Below, in pieces: positions 26,504-37,641 of a stretch of 64,000 bases of DNA. The position numbers and the translations under genes are program-made. Under the pieces are notes generated by a model. The model did not search any database, was not told the origin of the DNA, and saw only the letters and a program-made list of their open reading frames with translations. The DNA is taken from contig NZ_JACCBA010000001.1 of the NCBI RefSeq assembly GCF_013409365.1, positions 2,170,001 through 2,234,000 on the forward strand, in the 5' to 3' direction. Source of the DNA: Actinomadura luteofluorescens. GTDB lineage: Bacteria > Actinomycetota > Actinomycetes > Streptosporangiales > Streptosporangiaceae. The stretch's first letter is position 1; each line of letters begins with the position of its first letter.

Positions 26504-26559
26504 GCTTCCCACTTTATGGTGATCTGCCGGAAGCGGCGATCCGCCGGGGGCGCCTGATC

Positions 26560-27441
26560 TCAGACCAGCGTGCAGGGCAGCCTGTTGAGGACGCAGGCGG
26601 ACGGCTTGGACGGGGCGCCCTGGGCGGCGAACACGATCCGCACGGTGCCGCCGGGGGCGATCGCGGTGCGGCCGCGGACGAAGGGCACCCGGCCCGTCCG
26701 CACGACGGTGGCGCCCCGGACGGCCGTGACCGAGACGTTCGGGATCTTGAAGGCGAGCGCCCACGCGGTGACGGGGCGCTGCCCCTTGTTGGCGATGGTG
26801 GCGGTGGCCTTGAACCCGCCGGGGGTGCGGGAGGCGACGCGGAAGGCGATGACGAGGCCGTCGGGGCGGCCCGCGCCGCGGCTCGCGCGCCCGCCCGGGC
26901 CGCGCTCGGTGATCTGGTTGTCGCGCGGGTCGGTCTGGCTGGTCTTCGGTGCGCCGCCCGCGAAGTTGAGGGAGATCTGCTGGGTGCTCAGCGCGTACGA
27001 GACGATCCCCACGGCGATGACGAGCGCGACGATCGGGAGCAGCGGGAGGGGCAGCATGGAGACGATCTTCGTCCAGCCGCTCTTGCCCGGCCCGCTCGTC
27101 TCCGGCTCCGGCGCGGCCGGCGAGTCCGCGGGGTCGGGCGGCCCTCCGCGCGGCTGCTCGGAGCCCGCCGGCGCGGGTGCGCCCGGGTAGTCGCCGGGAT
27201 AGTCCCCGGGGAGCGGAGCGAACCGGTACGGATCGGCCGGCGGATCGTGCTGGCGCTCGGCGCCCGGCGGCGGGCCCGACCTGACCTGGTCGTGCGGCGA
27301 GACGTACACCTGGTCGTCGGTCGGCCCGGAGAAGACGTCGTAGGAGGGGTCGACAGGAGCCCCGAAGTACGGCCCTCGCGACGCTTCGGCGCCCGGTACG
27401 GGGTCGTCGTCCGGTTGCTCAAGCCTGGAGTGTCGTCCCAT
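26560..27441 (-). CDS. membrane-anchored protein with CBM2-like external domain
   Basis: 293 residues. Acidic/Pro-rich N-terminal half (cytoplasmic), one membrane helix ([22 protein letters not shown], about 130-151), then an external domain with a carbohydrate-binding-module-2-like pattern ([21 protein letters not shown]... [31 protein letters not shown]), including the final Cys pair. Might bind wall polysaccharide; no enzyme domain is present. Lies between thiD and thiL but is not an obvious thiamine gene. Confidence 0.8.
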   Translation of the reverse strand: MGRHSRLEQPDDDPVPGAEASRGPYFGAPVDPSYDVFSGPTDDQVYVSPHDQVRSGPPPGAERQHDPPADPYRFAPLPGDYPGDYPGAPAPAGSEQPRGGPPDPADSPAAPEPETSGPGKSGWTKIVSMLPLPLLPIVALVIAVGIVSYALSTQQISLNFAGGAPKTSQTDPRDNQITERGPGGRASRGAGRPDGLVIAFRVASRTPGGFKATATIANKGQRPVTAWALAFKIPNVSVTAVRGATVVRTGRVPFVRGRTAIAPGGTVRIVFAAQGAPSKPSACVLNRLPCTLV

Positions 27442-27543
27442 CCCATCCCTCTTCGATCACAGGATGTATACCAAACCCGTCCCAAGCATGCCTACCGGAA
27501 GTGCCAACGCACACGGCTGTACGCGCTGCGCGCTCCGAGGCGT

Positions 27544-28464
27544 TCAGACTGGGAAATGATCCCATGCTCCGGGGGGCGGACGGCGCCCGTCCACGCGCAC
27601 CCCGGCCCCTTCGGCGACGGTTCCGATCCGTGTCCAGAGGGGAGGCAGGACGGCGTCTGCCGAAAAGGTGCCGGCGAACGCGTGGTCCTCACCGCCGGTG
27701 AGCGCGAGGGCCCGTCCGTCCGGCCCGAGGATCTCCGGGACGGGCACGCGGGCGGAGTCCACGTCGATCCGGACGCCGCTCGCGCCGGCGATGTGCCCGA
27801 GGTCCTGGACGAGCCCGTCGCTCACGTCGAGCAGCGCGGTGGCGCCGTGGGTCCGCGCCTCCTCCCCGGCGGTGTAGGGCGGCTCGGGACGGCGGTGCGC
27901 CGCGAGCAGCTCCTCGGGGCCGTCCCGCCCGGCCTCCAGGAGCGCGAGCCCCGCGGCGGCGAAGCCGAGCCGGCCCCGGACGGCGACGACGTCGCCCGGG
28001 CGCGCCCCGGACCGGGTGAGCGGCGCCGCGCCGCCGAGGTCGCCGAGCGCGGTGATCGCGAGGGTGACCTGCGGCGCGGCCACGACGTCGCCGCCCGCGA
28101 CCGACGCCCCCGCCGCGCGGCATTCGTCGGCGAGCCCGTCGTAGAGCCGCTCGGCCCACCCGGCGCCGGTCGCGGGCGGGGCGGCGAAGCCGACGAGCAG
28201 CGCCGTGGGGTTCGCGCCCATCGCGACGACGTCGGCGAGGTTCTGCGCGGCGGCCTTGCGCCCGATGTCGTAGGGACCGGACCAGTCGCGGCGGAAGTGC
28301 CGCCCCTCCACGAGCAGGTCGGTGGTGGCGACGACGCGGCCGTCCGGCGCGGCGATCACCGCGGCGTCGTCGCCGGGGCCGAGCCGGACCGCCGGGCCCT
28401 GGGGCAGCCGCCGGGTCAGGCGGCCGATCAGGCCGAACTCGCCCAGCTCCCCGATCGTGCCCAT
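27544..28464 (-). CDS. thiL: thiamine-monophosphate kinase
   Basis: 306 residues. Mg-ATP motifs LGPGDDAAVI, TTDLLVEGRHF, LADVVAMGANPTALLVGFA, AGGDVV and LLDVSDGLVQDLGHIA, all typical of ThiL. Converts thiamine phosphate to the diphosphate cofactor. Start at ATG 28462-28464; the open frame extends further but only with non-conserved sequence that runs antisense to the next gene. Confidence 0.96.
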   Translation of the reverse strand: MGTIGELGEFGLIGRLTRRLPQGPAVRLGPGDDAAVIAAPDGRVVATTDLLVEGRHFRRDWSGPYDIGRKAAAQNLADVVAMGANPTALLVGFAAPPATGAGWAERLYDGLADECRAAGASVAGGDVVAAPQVTLAITALGDLGGAAPLTRSGARPGDVVAVRGRLGFAAAGLALLEAGRDGPEELLAAHRRPEPPYTAGEEARTHGATALLDVSDGLVQDLGHIAGASGVRIDVDSARVPVPEILGPDGRALALTGGEDHAFAGTFSADAVLPPLWTRIGTVAEGAGVRVDGRRPPPGAWDHFPV

Positions 28465-28596
28465 CTGCGCTGTTCCCCCGTTTTCTCGCGTTTCTCCCGG
28501 TTCGTACCGGGCACGCCGTACCCCGACCGCCCATGGCAGCGCGTAACACGATACGGTGACCGTCCGACGGTTGATTCTCCGCTTGGGGAGGACGTG

Positions 28597-28830
28597 ATGG
28601 TGCAGGCCTACATCCTCATCCAGACCGAAGTCGGCAAGGCAGCCGAGGTGGCGGGCCACATCTCCGGCATTACGGGCGTAACCCGGGCGGAGGACGTCAC
28701 CGGACCCTACGACGTGATCGTCCGAGCGGAGGCGCGGAATGTGGACGAGCTGGGCAAGCTCGTCGTCGCGCAGATCCAGGCCGTCGAGGGGATCACGCGG
28801 ACCCTCACGTGCCCGATCGTCCATATCTGA
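28597..28830 (+). CDS. stand-alone Lrp/AsnC ligand-binding (RAM) domain protein
   Basis: 77 residues: AYILIQTEVGKAAEVAGHISGI...VTGPYDVIVRAEARNVDELGKLV. This is the effector-binding half of Lrp/AsnC without the HTH. Such proteins assemble as decamers and bind amino acids. GGGGAG is 7 nt upstream of the ATG. Divergent from thiL and partly overlapped by the next gene. Confidence 0.92.
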   Translation: MVQAYILIQTEVGKAAEVAGHISGITGVTRAEDVTGPYDVIVRAEARNVDELGKLVVAQIQAVEGITRTLTCPIVHI

Positions 28831-29296
28831 GCGCTCCGCGGCACCACTCCGCTCCCTGGCCGCCCTCGGAGGCCTGGCGCTGCTCACCGCCGCCTGCGGC
28901 GACGGGGCCGTGCAGGTCCCGGCACCGAGCCCCGGCGCGGCGACACAGCGGCTCTGCCAGGGGCTGCGGCTGCCCGAGAAGGTGCACGGGCAGAAGCGCC
29001 GCGACACCTCCCCGGACTCGCCGCTGACCGCCGCGTGGGGCTCCCCCGCGATCGCGCTGCGCTGCGGTGTCCCCCTGCCCGCCACGCTCCGTCAGACGTC
29101 CCAGCTGGTGACCATCAACGGGATCGACTGGTTCGGGCAGCCCGCCGACCGGCCGGTGACCTTCACCGCGGTGGCGCGGCAGGCCTACGTCGAGGTGACG
29201 GTGCCCCCGAAGTACAACCCGGCCGGGGACGTGCTGATCGAGCTGGGACCGTCCATCAAGGCGACGATCCCCGCGAAGCCCGAGGGGCAGCTCTGA
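28739..29296 (+). CDS. DUF3515 lipoprotein
   Basis: The conserved part is a lipoprotein signal (LAALGGLALLTAAC) followed by the DUF3515 domain (CQGLRLPEKVHGQKRR...WGSPAIALRCGVP...INGIDWFGQP...VTFTAVARQAYVEVTVP). An actinobacterial secreted lipoprotein, unknown role, regularly beside thiL. The only ordinary start in frame is ATG 28739 with GGAGG before it; this overlaps the upstream gene by 92 nt and adds about 40 odd Ser/Arg residues. A non-standard start near 28830 is possible. Confidence 0.8.
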   Translation: MWTSWASSSSRRSRPSRGSRGPSRARSSISERSAAPLRSLAALGGLALLTAACGDGAVQVPAPSPGAATQRLCQGLRLPEKVHGQKRRDTSPDSPLTAAWGSPAIALRCGVPLPATLRQTSQLVTINGIDWFGQPADRPVTFTAVARQAYVEVTVPPKYNPAGDVLIELGPSIKATIPAKPEGQL

Positions 29297-29309
29297 CCGA
29301 CGGCGCCGG

Positions 29310-29860
29310 TCACCAGATCGGGACCGGGCTCCGCCCCCGCGGGTAGTAGCCGGGGATCGGCTCCCCGGACGCCGCCCGCTCCAGCCGCCGCTGCATCCCG
29401 TCCGACAGCACCCCGGCCTTCATCATCTCGACGAACACCGACGTGACGTTGCCGAGGTCGAACCAGTCGCGCTGCCACGACCAGCGCCGGTCGCCCGCGT
29501 ACCGGAACCAGGACCCGCCGATGCCGAGCACCTCGTACGGCCTCCCGTCGGGGCGGCGCGCGTCGGCGACCTGCTTCCAGAACCCGACGACCTCGCCCTT
29601 GCGCTCGTCGACCAGGATGCTCTGGTACGGGTAGGTCCAGCCGTCCAGGCCGCCCATCTCCGAGCCGAGCGCGATGTCGCGGATCTCGTCCCGGCCGACG
29701 GCCATGAAGTCCTGGTCGGGGCCGATGTTCCAGCCGTAGGTGGCGTCCTCGGTGTAGAGGTCGGCGAGCGGGCGCCAGTCGCCGGCCTCCTCGCAGCGGC
29801 GGTTGGCCTCCAGCCAGTGCTCGACCATCGCGTCGAGCTCTTCACGGGGGAACGCGGGCA

Positions 29861-29861
<1 letters not shown>
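29310..29861 (-). CDS. SnoaL/NTF2-like protein at the end of the cyp51 operon
   Basis: 183 residues. LEANRRCEEAGDWRPLADLYTEDATYGWNIGPDQDFMAVGRDEIRD is the NTF2-like cone fold used by ketosteroid isomerases, SnoaL cyclases and binding proteins. ATG 29859-29861 overlaps the ferredoxin stop by one base (TGATG), so it is the last gene of the P450 operon. Could isomerise or bind the P450 product; no catalytic residue assignment is possible. Confidence 0.85.
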
Positions 29862-31388
<1,527 letters not shown>

Positions 31389-31392
<4 letters not shown>

Positions 31393-32168
31393 GACTCCTC
31401 CAACGGGGCTTCGGGCTGTACTTCGACGAGCCGGAGATGGGCGCCGCGCGGGGCCGCGACGATCGCGGCGACGGCGGCGGCGACGTCGGACGGGCGCAGG
31501 AAGTAGGGGTGGCGGGCGTGGCCCCACCTGACCCAGTCCTCCAGGACGGCGCCGGTGGTCTCCGCGTCCCAGCTCATGCCCATGCCGGTCGCGGTCGGCC
31601 CGGGCCGGACGATGGACGCGCGCACGCCCGTCCCCTCCAACTCCATCTGCATGGTGCGGGCCATCCCCTCCACGCCGTTCTTGGCCGCGACGTAGGCGCC
31701 CGTCCAGGACCGCGGGGCGGGGACGGTGTCGGAGGAGACGAACACGATGTCGCCGCGCCTGCGCGCCACCATCTGCGGGACGAAGTGCGACACGAGCCGG
31801 TGCGCGCCCACGAGGTGCACCTGCACCTGCGCGAGGAACTCGGCGGTGTCGAGCTCGTGGAGGCGTCCGGCGGACAGGTCGCCGGCGCTGGAGACGACGA
31901 TCTCGATGGGGCCGAGCGCGTCGGCGGCCGCCGCGGCGAACGCCTTGACCGAGTCGGAGTCGGCGACGTCCAGCGGGTGCGCGAACGCCTCTCCCCCGCC
32001 GGCCCGGACCGTCGCGGCCAGTTCCTCGCACCTGTCGGCGCGCCGGGCGCCGAGCGCGACCGGATGCCCGGCCATCGCCAGCGCCGTCGCCGTCGCGGCG
32101 CCGATCCCCGACGAGGCGCCGGTCACCACGGCCGCGCGCCGCCGCGGATGGGGTTCGAACCTGGGCAT
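31389..32168 (-). CDS. short-chain dehydrogenase/reductase of the cyp51 operon
   Basis: 259 residues. Cofactor motif TGASSGIGAATA, NNAG equivalent SSAGDLS, and catalytic Tyr/Lys in GAYVAAKNGVEG. NAD(P)-dependent alcohol/ketone oxidoreductase. ATG overlaps the upstream P450 stop as TGATG. Position between the CYP123-like and CYP51 genes matches the M. tuberculosis order (Rv0765c place). Confidence 0.93.
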
Positions 32169-33373
32169 CAGCGCACCTCCACGCGCACGGGCAGCGCGGC
32201 GAAACCGCGCACGTTCACCGAGTGCACGCGCTCGGCGCCGTCGTGGTCGATCTCGTAGGAGGAGACGCGGCGCACGAACTCGGTGAGCGCGATGCGCGCC
32301 TCCAGCCGCGCCAGGTTCGCGCCGAGGCAGAAGTGCCTCCCGCCGCCGAAGCTGACGAGCGGGGAGGTGTCGCGGTCGAGGTCGTAGGCGTCGGCGTCGG
32401 CGAACACGCGCGGGTCGCGGTTGGCCGACCCGACGAGCAGGAGCACGCGGTCGCCCTCGCGGACCTGCCGCCCGTGCAGCTCGACGTCCCGCACGACCTT
32501 CCTGGCGAGCATCTGGCTGGAGGTGTCGTAGCGGAGCGTCTCCTCGACCCAGTCGTCCACGCGGGACGGGTCGCGAAGCGGCTTGGCGGCCTGGTCCGGG
32601 TTGCGCGCCCCCCAGTACAGGGCGTTGGCGAGCAGCTTGGTGGTGGTCTCGTTCCCCGCGACCACCATCAGGAACAGGAACGCGATGACCTCCTCGTCGT
32701 CCAGCCGGTCGCCGTCGATCTCGGCGTCGAGCAGGGCGGAGGTCAGGTCGCCGGTCGGCGCGCGGCGCCGCTCGGCGACCATGTCCTGGTAGTAGCCGAC
32801 GAGGGTGAGCGCCGCGTCCATCCCGGCGGGCGGGACGTCGTTCAGCCCCTCCTCCCGGTGGACGACGGTGTCCGCGAGCCGGCGCACCTCGGCCCGGTCG
32901 CCCTCGGGGACGCCCATCATCTCCGAGATGACGTCCATGGGCAGCAGCCCGGCGAAGCCGGACACGAAGTCGAACTCGCCCTTCTCCAGGGCGGGCTCCA
33001 GATGGCGCCTGGTGAGCGCCAGGATGCCGTCGCCCAGTTCCTTGACCCGCCGCGGCGTGAAGCCCTTGGACACCAGGGCGCGCATGCGGGTGTGGCGCGG
33101 CGGGTCGAGCGCGAGGAACGACATCGTCCGGGGCGCGTGCGGGCCCCAGGCGCTCGGCTCCACCGAGACGCCGTGGGAGTTGGAGAACGTCGCGTGGTCG
33201 CGGAAGGCGGCGGACACGTCGGCGTGCCGGGACAGCGCCCAGAAGCCGATCTCGTCGTTGCGGTAGAGGGGCGCCTCCTCGCGGAGGCGCGCGTAGAGGG
33301 GGTAGGGGTCCTCGTGGACGGCGTAGTCGAAGGGGCTGTAGGAGACCTGCGAGGCAGGGTCCACGGCCGTCAC
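32168..33373 (-). CDS. cytochrome P450, CYP123-like
   Basis: 401 residues. I-helix VVAGNETTT, ExxR in EETLRYD, heme loop FGGGRHFCLGANLARLE. A soluble class I bacterial P450. GTG start lies 1 nt after the TetR stop. By position it corresponds to CYP123 of M. tuberculosis; I cannot confirm the subfamily by identity values. Probably hydroxylates the same lipid-like substrate class as CYP51 or a product of it. Confidence 0.93.
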   Translation of the reverse strand: MTAVDPASQVSYSPFDYAVHEDPYPLYARLREEAPLYRNDEIGFWALSRHADVSAAFRDHATFSNSHGVSVEPSAWGPHAPRTMSFLALDPPRHTRMRALVSKGFTPRRVKELGDGILALTRRHLEPALEKGEFDFVSGFAGLLPMDVISEMMGVPEGDRAEVRRLADTVVHREEGLNDVPPAGMDAALTLVGYYQDMVAERRRAPTGDLTSALLDAEIDGDRLDDEEVIAFLFLMVVAGNETTTKLLANALYWGARNPDQAAKPLRDPSRVDDWVEETLRYDTSSQMLARKVVRDVELHGRQVREGDRVLLLVGSANRDPRVFADADAYDLDRDTSPLVSFGGGRHFCLGANLARLEARIALTEFVRRVSSYEIDHDGAERVHSVNVRGFAALPVRVEVR

Positions 33374-33374
33374 C

Positions 33375-33941
33375 TCACTCGGGGGGTTCGGGCAGGATGA
33401 GCTCCGCCATCTCGGCGAGCCGGTCGGCCATGCGGGCGTAGGACGTGTAGCCCATGCCCGCGTACAGGAGCGCGCCGGTGTAGGCCAGTTCCAGCGCGCC
33501 GAGGATCTTGGGGTCGTCGTGCTCGCGCAGCGCGGCGCGGAGCCGCTCGCGGATCGCGTAGCCGATCCGCATCCGCAGTTCGCGGACGTCGGGGTCGGTG
33601 CCGAGCAGCGCGGTGGTGCACGCCGCCGCGAGGTCCGGCTCGTCCGACACCAGCAGCGCGATCTCGCGGAGGGTCCCCACCACCCGTTCGCGCAGCGTCC
33701 CGTCCGCCTCGACCGCGGGCAGGGCGCTGAGCCGCCGCCAGAACACCTCGGTGATCAGATGGTTCTTGGAGGCGAAGTAGGTGTAGGCGGTCGCGGGCGC
33801 CACGCCGGCGCGGCGGGCCACGTTGCGGACGGTCAGACCCTCGTAGCCGGTCTCGCCGACCTCCACCACGGCGGCGTCGGTCAGCCGCCGCACCGTGTCG
33901 GCCTGCCGCTCGGTGAGGCGGCGCCGGGTGGGCTCGGTCAT
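33375..33941 (-). CDS. TetR-family repressor of the cyp51 locus
   Basis: 188 residues. N-terminal HTH (YEGLTVRNVARRAGVAPATAYTYFASKNHLITEVFWRR) and a helical ligand domain. First gene of the cyp123-SDR-cyp51-ferredoxin operon. ATG 33939-33941 has no Shine-Dalgarno. An in-frame GTG at 33960-33962, inside the operator palindrome and downstream of a TAATGT -10, would give a leaderless 195-residue form, the same arrangement as aldA. Likely represses both divergent operons. Confidence 0.92.
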   Translation of the reverse strand: MTEPTRRRLTERQADTVRRLTDAAVVEVGETGYEGLTVRNVARRAGVAPATAYTYFASKNHLITEVFWRRLSALPAVEADGTLRERVVGTLREIALLVSDEPDLAAACTTALLGTDPDVRELRMRIGYAIRERLRAALREHDDPKILGALELAYTGALLYAGMGYTSYARMADRLAEMAELILPEPPE

Positions 33942-33953
33942 GGGTTCGGGTTT

Positions 33954-33971
33954 TCCGGACACGTGTCCAGA
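33954..33971. promoter_or_regulatory. operator in the tetR promoter
   Basis: TCCGGACA-CG-TGTCCAGA, a palindrome with one mismatch, matching the perfect TCTGGACA-GG-TGTCCAGA at aldA (36172-36189). It overlaps the predicted transcription start of tetR, with TAATGT (minus strand) as -10. Confidence 0.75.
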
Positions 33972-34021
33972 CATTAGTTCAGAAGTTGGCCGCGCGCAAC
34001 GCCCCGCGCGTCCGTCCCGGG

Positions 34022-34105
34022 TGAGGCGGGTGGGATTCGAACCCACTCAGTCAGCGACACTTGGGTTACAGCCAAGCCCGACTCTCCGAACGTCGGCGCC
34101 GCCCC
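34022..34105 (-). tRNA. tRNA-Tyr(GTA)-like, class II
   Basis: Folds as acceptor GGGGCGG/CCGCCTC (one G-U), D arm CCGA/TCGG, anticodon stem CTTGG/CCAAG with loop CTGTAAC (anticodon GTA), a 13-nt variable arm containing GTC/GAC, and T arm GTGGG-TTCGAAT-CCCAC, discriminator A73. 84 nt, CCA not encoded. A long variable arm is normal for bacterial tRNA-Tyr, but the anticodon-loop C38 and the D-loop are unusual. Last of three clustered tRNA genes. Confidence 0.85.
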
Positions 34106-34131
34106 TCGCGCGGGCCGCCGGGCCCGCGCCG

Positions 34132-34204
34132 TACCTCCGGAGGGATTCGAACCCCCAGCGCACAGCACCTCATGCTGCCGTCTCTGCCGTTGGACTACGG
34201 AGGC
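34132..34204 (-). tRNA. compact (class I) tRNA with Leu anticodon GAG
   Basis: Acceptor GCCTCCG/CGGAGGT, D arm with GTC/GAC, anticodon stem GCAGC/GCTGT with loop ATGAGGT (anticodon GAG, G37), variable region of only 5 nt (GCGCT), T arm GGGGG-TTCGAAT-CCCTC, A73; 73 nt, no CCA. Canonical tRNA-Leu is class II with a long variable arm, so this is structurally out of place. G37 and A73 do fit a leucine tRNA. Confidence 0.8.
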
Positions 34205-34209
34205 TTGCG

Positions 34210-34283
34210 TGCGGCTCCCGGGATTCGAACCCGGAACGTCCACTTCCTGAGAGTGGCCTCTCTGCCTGTTGGAGTAGAGCCGC
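34210..34283 (-). tRNA. compact (class I) tRNA with Leu anticodon CAG
   Basis: Acceptor GCGGCTC/GAGCCGC perfect, D arm CTC/GAG, anticodon stem CCACT/AGTGG with loop CTCAGGA (anticodon CAG, G37), 5-nt variable region ACGTT, T arm CCGGG-TTCGAAT-CCCGG, A73; 74 nt, no CCA. Only 5 nt separate it from the next tRNA, so they are cut from one transcript. Same unusual class I fold and the same D-arm mismatch (13-22) as its neighbour, implying common origin. Confidence 0.83.
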
Positions 34284-34332
34284 GGGGAACTCGCTGGGTC
34301 GGGCGTCGCTCGCGGCGGCTCGGCAGGGGCGT

Positions 34333-34407
34333 CTAGGAGACGGGATACCGGCCGGGGCGGGCGTGCGACGCCGAGGGCAGTCGAAGTCGATACTGCTCCA
34401 GAACCAT
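34333..34407 (-). CDS. 24-residue peptide ORF upstream of the tRNA cluster
   Basis: ATG 34405-34407 with AGGAGG 7 nt upstream, one of the best ribosome sites in the window. The peptide runs MVLEQYRLRL, then PSASHARPGRYPVS, and ends at TAG 49 nt before the first tRNA. Its first ten codons are unusual for this GC-rich DNA (GTT, TAT, CGA, CTT, CGA). Leu codons are CTG, CTT, CTG and both Tyr codons are TAT, read by the anticodons CAG, GAG and GTA of the three tRNAs that follow. Could be a leader peptide, a microprotein or a modified-peptide precursor. I do not recognise a family. Confidence 0.5.
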   Translation of the reverse strand: MVLEQYRLRLPSASHARPGRYPVS

Positions 34408-34459
34408 GGCCGGTCCTCCTCTCGGGCGGCTCGCGTCACCGCCCCTGTCTCGGACGGGC

Positions 34460-34470
34460 TGACGTCGTCA
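34460..34470. promoter_or_regulatory. palindrome TGACG-A-CGTCA ahead of the peptide ORF
   Basis: Perfect 11-nt palindrome about 53 nt upstream of the peptide start, overlapping a -35-like TTGACG (minus strand). No convincing -10 follows at 17-18 nt. Candidate operator or promoter element for the peptide/tRNA transcript. Confidence 0.3.
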
Positions 34471-34512
34471 ACGGTGCCACCGGCGGCGCGACGGCCGCAA
34501 CGGGTTTTCCGC

Positions 34513-35964
34513 TCAGTTCTCGTCCGGCAGGGCCGCGCCGAACGCCACCAGGGCCCAGAACGCGACCATGATCCAGCCGAGCGCGATCCCCGTCACCGCG
34601 AGCCCGAGCCCGCGCTCGCCGGAGCGCCGCAGCCGCACCCAGGCCATGTGCCCCGCCACGATCGCGGGGATGGACGGCAGCCCGCACGTGATCAGCCCCA
34701 CCGCGCCCATGGACACCGCGTAGATCGCGAGGCTGTTCATCGGCGGCTTGGCGTGCGGATGGTGCGCGGGCTGGTACTGGTGAGGTGCCTGGGTGGGGTG
34801 GCCCTGGTACCCGGTCTGCTGCTGGTAGCCCGTCTGGTGCTGGTATCCGGTCGGCTGCTGGTAGACCCCCTGCCGGGCGTCGATCGCGTCGGCGTAGCGG
34901 TGCCAGCTCTCCGCCTCGGCGGTCCGTCCCTGCCCGCCGAGCAGGACCGCGAGGTTGCGCATCGCCGCCGGGTCGCCGGCCTGCGCGGCCTGCCGGTACT
35001 GGCCCTCGACGAGGGCCGCGGCCTCCCCCGCGGCGAGCGCCGGCGCGTGCGTCCCCGGGGTCTGCGAATGGGGCGGCGCCTCCGTGTGCGGTGGGGCGGG
35101 TGTTTCGGCGCGGTGCCGTCTGGGCGCCTGGGTGTCCTGCGTGGAGGGCGCGGGCCGGCGGACCCCGCTGGAGATGAGGCCGTCCAGCAGCGACTGGGCG
35201 GACGGCCGCCGCGCCGGGTCCTTGGCCAGCGCCGCCCGGACGGCCTCGAGCAGCGTCCCGTCGAGCCCGCCCAGGTCGGGTTCGCCGCTGATGATCTGGT
35301 GGATGACCGCCGGCAGCGAGTTGCCGCCGAAGCACGGCCCGCCGCGCGCCGCGAAGGCCACGGTCGCGCCCCACGCGAACACGTCGGACGCCGGGGTCGC
35401 GCCGCGCCCGTCCAGCTGCTCGGGGGCCATGAACGCGGGCGTGCCGACGATGCCGCCGGTCGCGGTGAGGCGCGTCCCGTCCAGGGAGCGCGCGATGCCG
35501 AAGTCGATGACGCGCGGCCCGAACGTGGACAGCAGCACGTTCGCGGGCTTGAGGTCGCGGTGCACCACGCCCGCGTCGTGGATGGCGGTCAGCGCGGTCG
35601 CGATGCCGACCGCGACGGCCTCCAGGTCGGCGCCGCGCAGCGGCCCCTCCTTCGCCACGGCGTCGTCCAGGCTGGGGCCGTTGACGAACTCGGTCACCAG
35701 GTAGGGCGGGTCCGCGCCGGGGTCGGCGTCCAGGACGGGCGCCGTGCAGAACGGGCGCACGCGCTTCGCCGCCGCGACCTCCGCCTCGAACCGCGCGCGG
35801 TACTGCCGGTCGGCGGCGTACTCCCGCCGGATCACCTTGAGGGCGACCTTGCGCCCGGACGCGTCCAGCCCCGCGTACACCGTTCCCATGCCGCCCTCGC
35901 CGAGACGGTCGACGACCCGGTAGGGGCCGATGCGTTCCGGCAGGTCGGCGTGCGGCACGGACAT
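34513..35964 (-). CDS. Ser/Thr protein kinase with GYQ linker and DUF4190-like membrane tail
   Basis: 483 residues. Kinase domain 10-265: G-loop RLGEGGMGTVYAG, VAIK Lys in VALKVI, catalytic HRDLKPANVLL, DFGIAR and the APE equivalent AFMAPEQL. A Thr/Pro/His-rich linker with a Sel1-like stretch (ALVEGQYRQAAQAGDPAAMRNLAVLL), a Gln/Tyr repeat (TGYQ four times), then two membrane helices of DUF4190 type (AIYAVSMGAVGLITCGLPSIPA; GLAVTGIALGWIMVAFWALVAF). The kinase faces the cytoplasm. It stands between tetR/tRNA cassette and aldA, where the mycobacterial locus has no kinase. Confidence 0.93.
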   Translation of the reverse strand: MSVPHADLPERIGPYRVVDRLGEGGMGTVYAGLDASGRKVALKVIRREYAADRQYRARFEAEVAAAKRVRPFCTAPVLDADPGADPPYLVTEFVNGPSLDDAVAKEGPLRGADLEAVAVGIATALTAIHDAGVVHRDLKPANVLLSTFGPRVIDFGIARSLDGTRLTATGGIVGTPAFMAPEQLDGRGATPASDVFAWGATVAFAARGGPCFGGNSLPAVIHQIISGEPDLGGLDGTLLEAVRAALAKDPARRPSAQSLLDGLISSGVRRPAPSTQDTQAPRRHRAETPAPPHTEAPPHSQTPGTHAPALAAGEAAALVEGQYRQAAQAGDPAAMRNLAVLLGGQGRTAEAESWHRYADAIDARQGVYQQPTGYQHQTGYQQQTGYQGHPTQAPHQYQPAHHPHAKPPMNSLAIYAVSMGAVGLITCGLPSIPAIVAGHMAWVRLRRSGERGLGLAVTGIALGWIMVAFWALVAFGAALPDEN

Positions 35965-36180
35965 TCCCCTCGGGACGGTAATCGGCGCTACAAGCCTGGC
36001 ACATCCCCACGCTTCACGCGGCCCCGTCCGCGATCATTCCGGACCGCGGCACCTCAGGCCCTGACCACGTCCCCTGCCCGGCGATGAGTGGGGCCGGGTC
36101 GCGTCCGGCAGCGGGATGCCGTGGGTGAATTCGCGGGGGCGTCTTGCGTTTCGCCGGGGGCTGAACTGTAGTCTGGACAG

Positions 36181-37637
<1,457 letters not shown>

Positions 37638-37641
<4 letters not shown>

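Noticed and set aside
34210..34283. Canonical tRNA-Leu or tRNA-Gln assignment for the CAG anticodon gene
   Set aside because: The anticodon is CAG with U33 and G37, not CTG, and the variable region is too short for ordinary tRNA-Leu, so it is described as a class I tRNA with Leu anticodon.
33974..34439. Two 89-residue minus-strand ORFs over 34.0-34.4 kb
   Set aside because: They are translations of the tRNA genes (recurring GSNP-type motifs from the TTCGAAT loops) and overlap the folded RNAs.
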